A DNA stretch of 7,841 nt from Brucellaceae bacterium (lineage in GTDB: Bacteria; Pseudomonadota; Alphaproteobacteria; Rhizobiales; Rhizobiaceae). Below are positions 5,343-7,841 of this stretch, in pieces; within the stretch, counting starts at the first letter, position 1, and each line of letters begins with the position of its first letter. The stretch spans positions 1 to 7,841 of the forward strand of contig JAIRVW010000453.1 in assembly GCA_031253705.1 (NCBI GenBank), read 5' to 3'. A program made the position numbers and the translations under genes. The notes beneath the pieces were generated by a model that saw only the letters and a program-made list of their open reading frames with translations, was not told the origin of the DNA and did not search any database.

Positions 5343-6008
5343 ATGAAATATACCACTCTGGCAGCTGCTCTGCTCCTCTCCTCCACGAGCGCTTTCGCAG
5401 CTGATGCTATCGTTTATAATGAACCAGCTCCTGTTGTTGCTGACACGTTCTCATGGACCGGCGGCTACATCGGTCTGAACGCCGGTTATGCTGGTGGTCA
5501 GAACAAGCTCAACGTATATGATGGTCTTTCTGCTAAAGACAACTCCAATGGCTTCCTTGGCGGTATCCAGGCTGGTTACAACTGGCAGTTCGATCAGACC
5601 ATCGTTGGTATCGAAACTGACTTCCAGGGCGCAGGCCTGAAGTCCAAAGCTGAGCTGAGCTTTAACGGCCAGAGCGAAGCTGCTGAAGCCAAGATCAACT
5701 GGTTTGGTACAACCCGCGTTCGTCTCGGTTACACACCGGTTGACCGCTTCATGGTTTACGCAACAGGTGGTGTGGCTTACGGTAAGATCAAAGCTTCTGC
5801 TTATGACTTCTCCCAGTCCGACACTAAAGTTGGTTACACTGTAGGTGCCGGTGCAGAATACGCACTGACCAACAACGTAACGCTGAAAACCGAATACCTC
5901 TACACCGACCTCGGCAAGCTGAAGCTTGACGATGTTAACGGCGAACGTTTCGGCGAAGTTAAGGCTCCGTTCCACACTGTACGCGTTGGTGTGAACTACA
6001 AGTTCTAA
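5343..6008 (+). CDS. omp31: Omp31/Omp25-family outer membrane beta-barrel protein
   Basis: The 221-residue precursor is a small outer-membrane beta-barrel. Residues 1-19 or 1-20 form a signal peptide (Lys2, hydrophobic core, AFA-A-D cleavage region). The mature chain contains DTFSWTGGYIGLNAGYAGG (34-52), YNWQFDQ (79-85), ETDFQG (91-96), LKTEYLYTDLGK (181-192) and ends FHTVRVGVNYKF with the terminal Phe recognised by the BAM complex. Several of these blocks are nearly identical to my recollection of Brucella Omp31, which is about 240 residues, so this version is shorter, mainly in the first surface-loop region (about 53-70). Family members are abundant surface antigens, and Omp31 has been reported to bind haemin. 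Codons look restricted (many GGT, GCT, CTG, AAC, TAC), as in highly expressed genes. It stands alone between its own promoter region and a strong terminator. The family is clear; orthology to omp31 rather than a paralogue is inferred. Confidence 0.88.
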   Translation: MKYTTLAAALLLSSTSAFAADAIVYNEPAPVVADTFSWTGGYIGLNAGYAGGQNKLNVYDGLSAKDNSNGFLGGIQAGYNWQFDQTIVGIETDFQGAGLKSKAELSFNGQSEAAEAKINWFGTTRVRLGYTPVDRFMVYATGGVAYGKIKASAYDFSQSDTKVGYTVGAGAEYALTNNVTLKTEYLYTDLGKLKLDDVNGERFGEVKAPFHTVRVGVNYKF

Positions 6009-6030
6009 TCCATCCATACGGATAAAAGAA

Positions 6031-6055
6031 AGCCCCGGATTTCCGGGGCTTTTTT
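6031..6055. terminator. Bidirectional Rho-independent terminator
   Basis: AGCCCCGG (6031-6038) and CCGGGGCT (6043-6050) form a perfect GC-rich stem with an ATTT loop, followed by TTTTT (6051-6055). It ends the omp31-like gene 22 bases after the stop. On the minus strand the same stem is followed by TTCTTTTATC, so it can also end the convergent unit from the right, whose last stop codon is at 6108-6106. Confidence 0.92.
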
Positions 6056-6105
6056 GTATCTGCAACTCAGGTTCAAGCTGTTATAACAAGCCTTATCCGG
6101 TTATT

Positions 6106-7023
6106 TTAAACAGCCTTACCGGCCGTATAATTCTGCAAATGATCCAATGCTGCTGTAACCAACGCCCGTGCATCATCAGGGATTGGCATCAAAGGCGCCG
6201 GCGGCTGACCGGCAGGCAAAGCCAGTGCATCAGCCATCGCATACATCACCCGCAAACTGCTATATTTGCGGAATAAATCCCATAACGGCTCAAACGCACG
6301 GTTCCAGCCTTCAGCCTCAGCAACATTGCCGCCTTGCGCCGCCCGTGTCAGTTGCAGAGCAGGCTCAGGCAACAATCCGCCCGCCACACTATACCATGCA
6401 GCAGCGCCAGCCAGCAGTGCCGGCAGAGCATTCCAGTCGCCGCTGCACCCAATGGCAAAATCCGGCGAAGTCATTTTTTGCAAGCGGTTAATTTCTCCGG
6501 CAAAATCACCGTCAGCCGGTGCGGGCATTTTAACCGCAACAACGTTTTTCAGCGCCGCAATACGTGCAAGCAATTCCGGCTCAAATTTGAAATGCGTCGT
6601 GCCCGGATTGTTATAAATACAAAGCGGCAGCGCAGTCTCATTAGCAACAGCCTCAAAATGGAGCGCCACCTCATCCGGTAATAGCGGCGTATAGGAAACC
6701 GGCGCCAGCAACAGACCATCCGCCCCTGCCCGTTCTGCATCCCGCGCATACTGTTTTGACCAGTCTGTGCGCAATGTACCGATACCGACAATCAGCGGCA
6801 CACGCCCGCCCACAACTTCAACGGCAGTTGCCAGAACGCGCGCTCTGTCATCCCGATCCAGATAGGCATAAGTGCCAGTACTTCCCAGCAGACCAATAGA
6901 GGCAACACCGGCCTTCACCAGTCTCTCAAGCATCTGACCGAGCATATCAGTATTCACCACGCCATCCGCAGTTACAGGCGTTAGCGGAAAGGCAGAAAGC
7001 CCCTGAAAGAATTTTTGCAACAT
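6106..7023 (-). CDS. DapA/NanA superfamily class I aldolase (dihydrodipicolinate synthase family protein)
   Basis: The 305-residue product is a TIM-barrel lyase that forms a Schiff base with a keto-acid substrate. The opening block LSAFPLTPVTADGVVNTDML (9-28), Y137 in CIYNNPGTT (135-143) and the Schiff-base K165 in VVAVKMPAP (161-169) follow the superfamily pattern. GSTGTY (47-52) replaces the GTTGE of true DapA: the Thr pair becomes Ser-Thr and the Glu becomes Thr. It is therefore probably not the lysine-pathway enzyme but a relative acting on another keto-sugar acid or hydroxy-keto acid; the substrate cannot be told from sequence. I take ATG 7023 as start, preceded by AGAGG only 2 bases away. 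The adjoining TTG at 7020 has better spacing, and a GTG at 7056 overlaps the upstream stop as GTGA, so the N-terminus is uncertain. It lies 29 bases behind the autotransporter gene on the same strand. Confidence 0.82.
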   Translation of the reverse strand: MLQKFFQGLSAFPLTPVTADGVVNTDMLGQMLERLVKAGVASIGLLGSTGTYAYLDRDDRARVLATAVEVVGGRVPLIVGIGTLRTDWSKQYARDAERAGADGLLLAPVSYTPLLPDEVALHFEAVANETALPLCIYNNPGTTHFKFEPELLARIAALKNVVAVKMPAPADGDFAGEINRLQKMTSPDFAIGCSGDWNALPALLAGAAAWYSVAGGLLPEPALQLTRAAQGGNVAEAEGWNRAFEPLWDLFRKYSSLRVMYAMADALALPAGQPPAPLMPIPDDARALVTAALDHLQNYTAGKAV

Positions 7024-7052
7024 AACCTCTGAACTTGCTCGTACTTCTGATT

Positions 7053-7841
7053 TCACCAGTGCATTGACACTCCGGCTTTCACACCGAGACTGTTGCTCTT
7101 CCAAAAATCTTTAACACTGGTCTGTGTCAAAACCTCGCCATAAACCGAATATTGACCATCAGCCCAACTCAGTGATCCACCCAAAGCGATACCGGCCCAA
7201 AGCGGAGCATCTGCGTTTGAAAAAGCTACATCAGAAACCAAAATACGTGATCCGCCTGCAAAATCATAATAGAGATTACCGGCGGCATAAATATTCGATT
7301 TGACTATATGACTCATCTGATCAGCCCAGCGATCACTATAGGCAGCCGAGACGCCCAACCGGCCTGTAAGGTTGTTTGAACCTTGCAATGAGACATCCGA
7401 CCCATAGCGATCAGCAAAGCTATTGAAATCAACATTCGAATAAGAGAGTTGTGCCTGAGGTGTGATACTCCAGTGGTCATCAATCCTGATATTCTTGCCT
7501 GTTTCAAGGCTCGCCGCCAGTCCATGCGCGCTGTTGTTATGAATGAGTGATGTCCTGGTATTGGCAGAATCCATATCAGTAATGTACCAATTGATACCTG
7601 TCTGTGCATCGAGATAAAGACCGGTATCATTGTACCAGGTGGCCGTTGCTCCGATACCAACTCCGGTCGTGTTTATTTTTCCGGATCCAAAAACCGAATA
7701 AACATCAGAAGACACAGTGCCCAAATTCGCAATTACCGAACCCACAACTGTGCTGTTCGCATCCTCATAGAAAAGACCATCTACACCCGACTGAATCCGC
7801 CAGATCATGTCGTCATGCTTAGTGCCTGTTGTGCTGTTATA
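7053..7841 (-). CDS. Autotransporter, C-terminal beta-barrel domain (partial, N-terminus beyond right edge)
   Basis: This frame is open from the right edge to TGA at 7055-7053 and gives 262 residues of a type Va autotransporter translocator barrel, the outer-membrane pore that exports a passenger domain. The opening THKHDD-like segment reads TTGTKHDDMIWRIQSGVDGL, and the rest alternates polar and hydrophobic residues in strand-like blocks: GVGIGATATWYNDTGLYLDAQ, DHWSITPQAQLSYSNVDF, GRLGVSAAYSDRW and GEVLTQTSVKDFWKSNSLG. It ends VKAGVSMHW with the terminal aromatic residue needed for barrel assembly. An ATG at 7808-7806 exists, but the frame continues through it without a stop and family members have conserved residues upstream of that point, so the gene is truncated by the window. 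The passenger, which decides function (adhesin, protease or other), is not visible. The aldolase gene follows closely and may share its transcript. Confidence 0.85.
   Translation of the reverse strand, partial: YNSTTGTKHDDMIWRIQSGVDGLFYEDANSTVVGSVIANLGTVSSDVYSVFGSGKINTTGVGIGATATWYNDTGLYLDAQTGINWYITDMDSANTRTSLIHNNSAHGLAASLETGKNIRIDDHWSITPQAQLSYSNVDFNSFADRYGSDVSLQGSNNLTGRLGVSAAYSDRWADQMSHIVKSNIYAAGNLYYDFAGGSRILVSDVAFSNADAPLWAGIALGGSLSWADGQYSVYGEVLTQTSVKDFWKSNSLGVKAGVSMHW

Noticed and set aside
5451..6065. Minus-strand frame of 204 codons opposite the omp31-like gene
   Set aside because: It begins inside the terminator and mirrors a highly biased gene; no domain is recognisable.
6079..6088. Palindrome TGTTATAACA downstream of the aldolase gene
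   Set aside because: A single 10-base AT-rich palindrome between convergent genes, where no promoter is expected; likely chance.
7024..7104. N-terminal extension of the aldolase to TTG 7104
   Set aside because: It would overlap 52 bases of the autotransporter barrel's conserved C-terminus, and the added residues do not resemble the aldolase family.

Overview
The window looks like chromosomal DNA of an alphaproteobacterium of the Brucellaceae (the Ochrobactrum, Pseudochrobactrum or Falsochrobactrum side of the group). The strongest pointer is an outer-membrane protein at 5343-6008 that shares several sequence blocks with Brucella Omp31. Base composition looks close to balanced by eye (not computed), lower than expected for Brucella itself. 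No tRNA, rRNA, CRISPR array, transposase or phage gene is visible.

Left part (1-3933). A D-lyxose isomerase gene, cut by the left edge, reads leftward. A 341-base divergent intergenic region with several dyads and a spaced direct repeat separates it from a rightward unit of three genes. These are a Rieske oxygenase of the glycine-betaine demethylase type (gbcA-like), its flavin/2Fe-2S reductase partner (gbcB-like), and a nicotinamidase (pncA). The first two form an electron-transfer pair: NAD(P)H to flavin to 2Fe-2S in the reductase, then Rieske cluster to mononuclear iron in the oxygenase. The expected reaction is oxidative N-demethylation of a quaternary ammonium compound. No terminator is seen until the strong one after pncA, so the three may share a transcript. 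Both internal gaps can form sizeable RNA hairpins: one between gbcA and gbcB has two mutually exclusive folds, and one before pncA buries its ribosome binding site.

Middle part (3934-6055). A flavoprotein of the HI0933/YhiN (BaiN-like) family starts at a GTG just after that terminator. A 178-base gap with a likely promoter follows, then the omp31-like gene, which appears to use a restricted codon set typical of high expression. A GC-rich hairpin flanked by T-runs on both strands ends it and probably also ends the convergent unit from the right.

Right part (6056-7841). Two genes read leftward: the C-terminal beta-barrel of an autotransporter, whose passenger lies beyond the right edge, and a class I aldolase of the DapA/N-acetylneuraminate lyase superfamily 29 bases behind it.

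The protein-coding content is recognisable and mostly ordinary. The points most worth a second look are the two RNA-structure candidates in the gbcA-gbcB-pncA unit, the divergent regulatory region at 426-766, and the unassigned aldolase behind the autotransporter. I did not find convincing evidence of a wholly new system.
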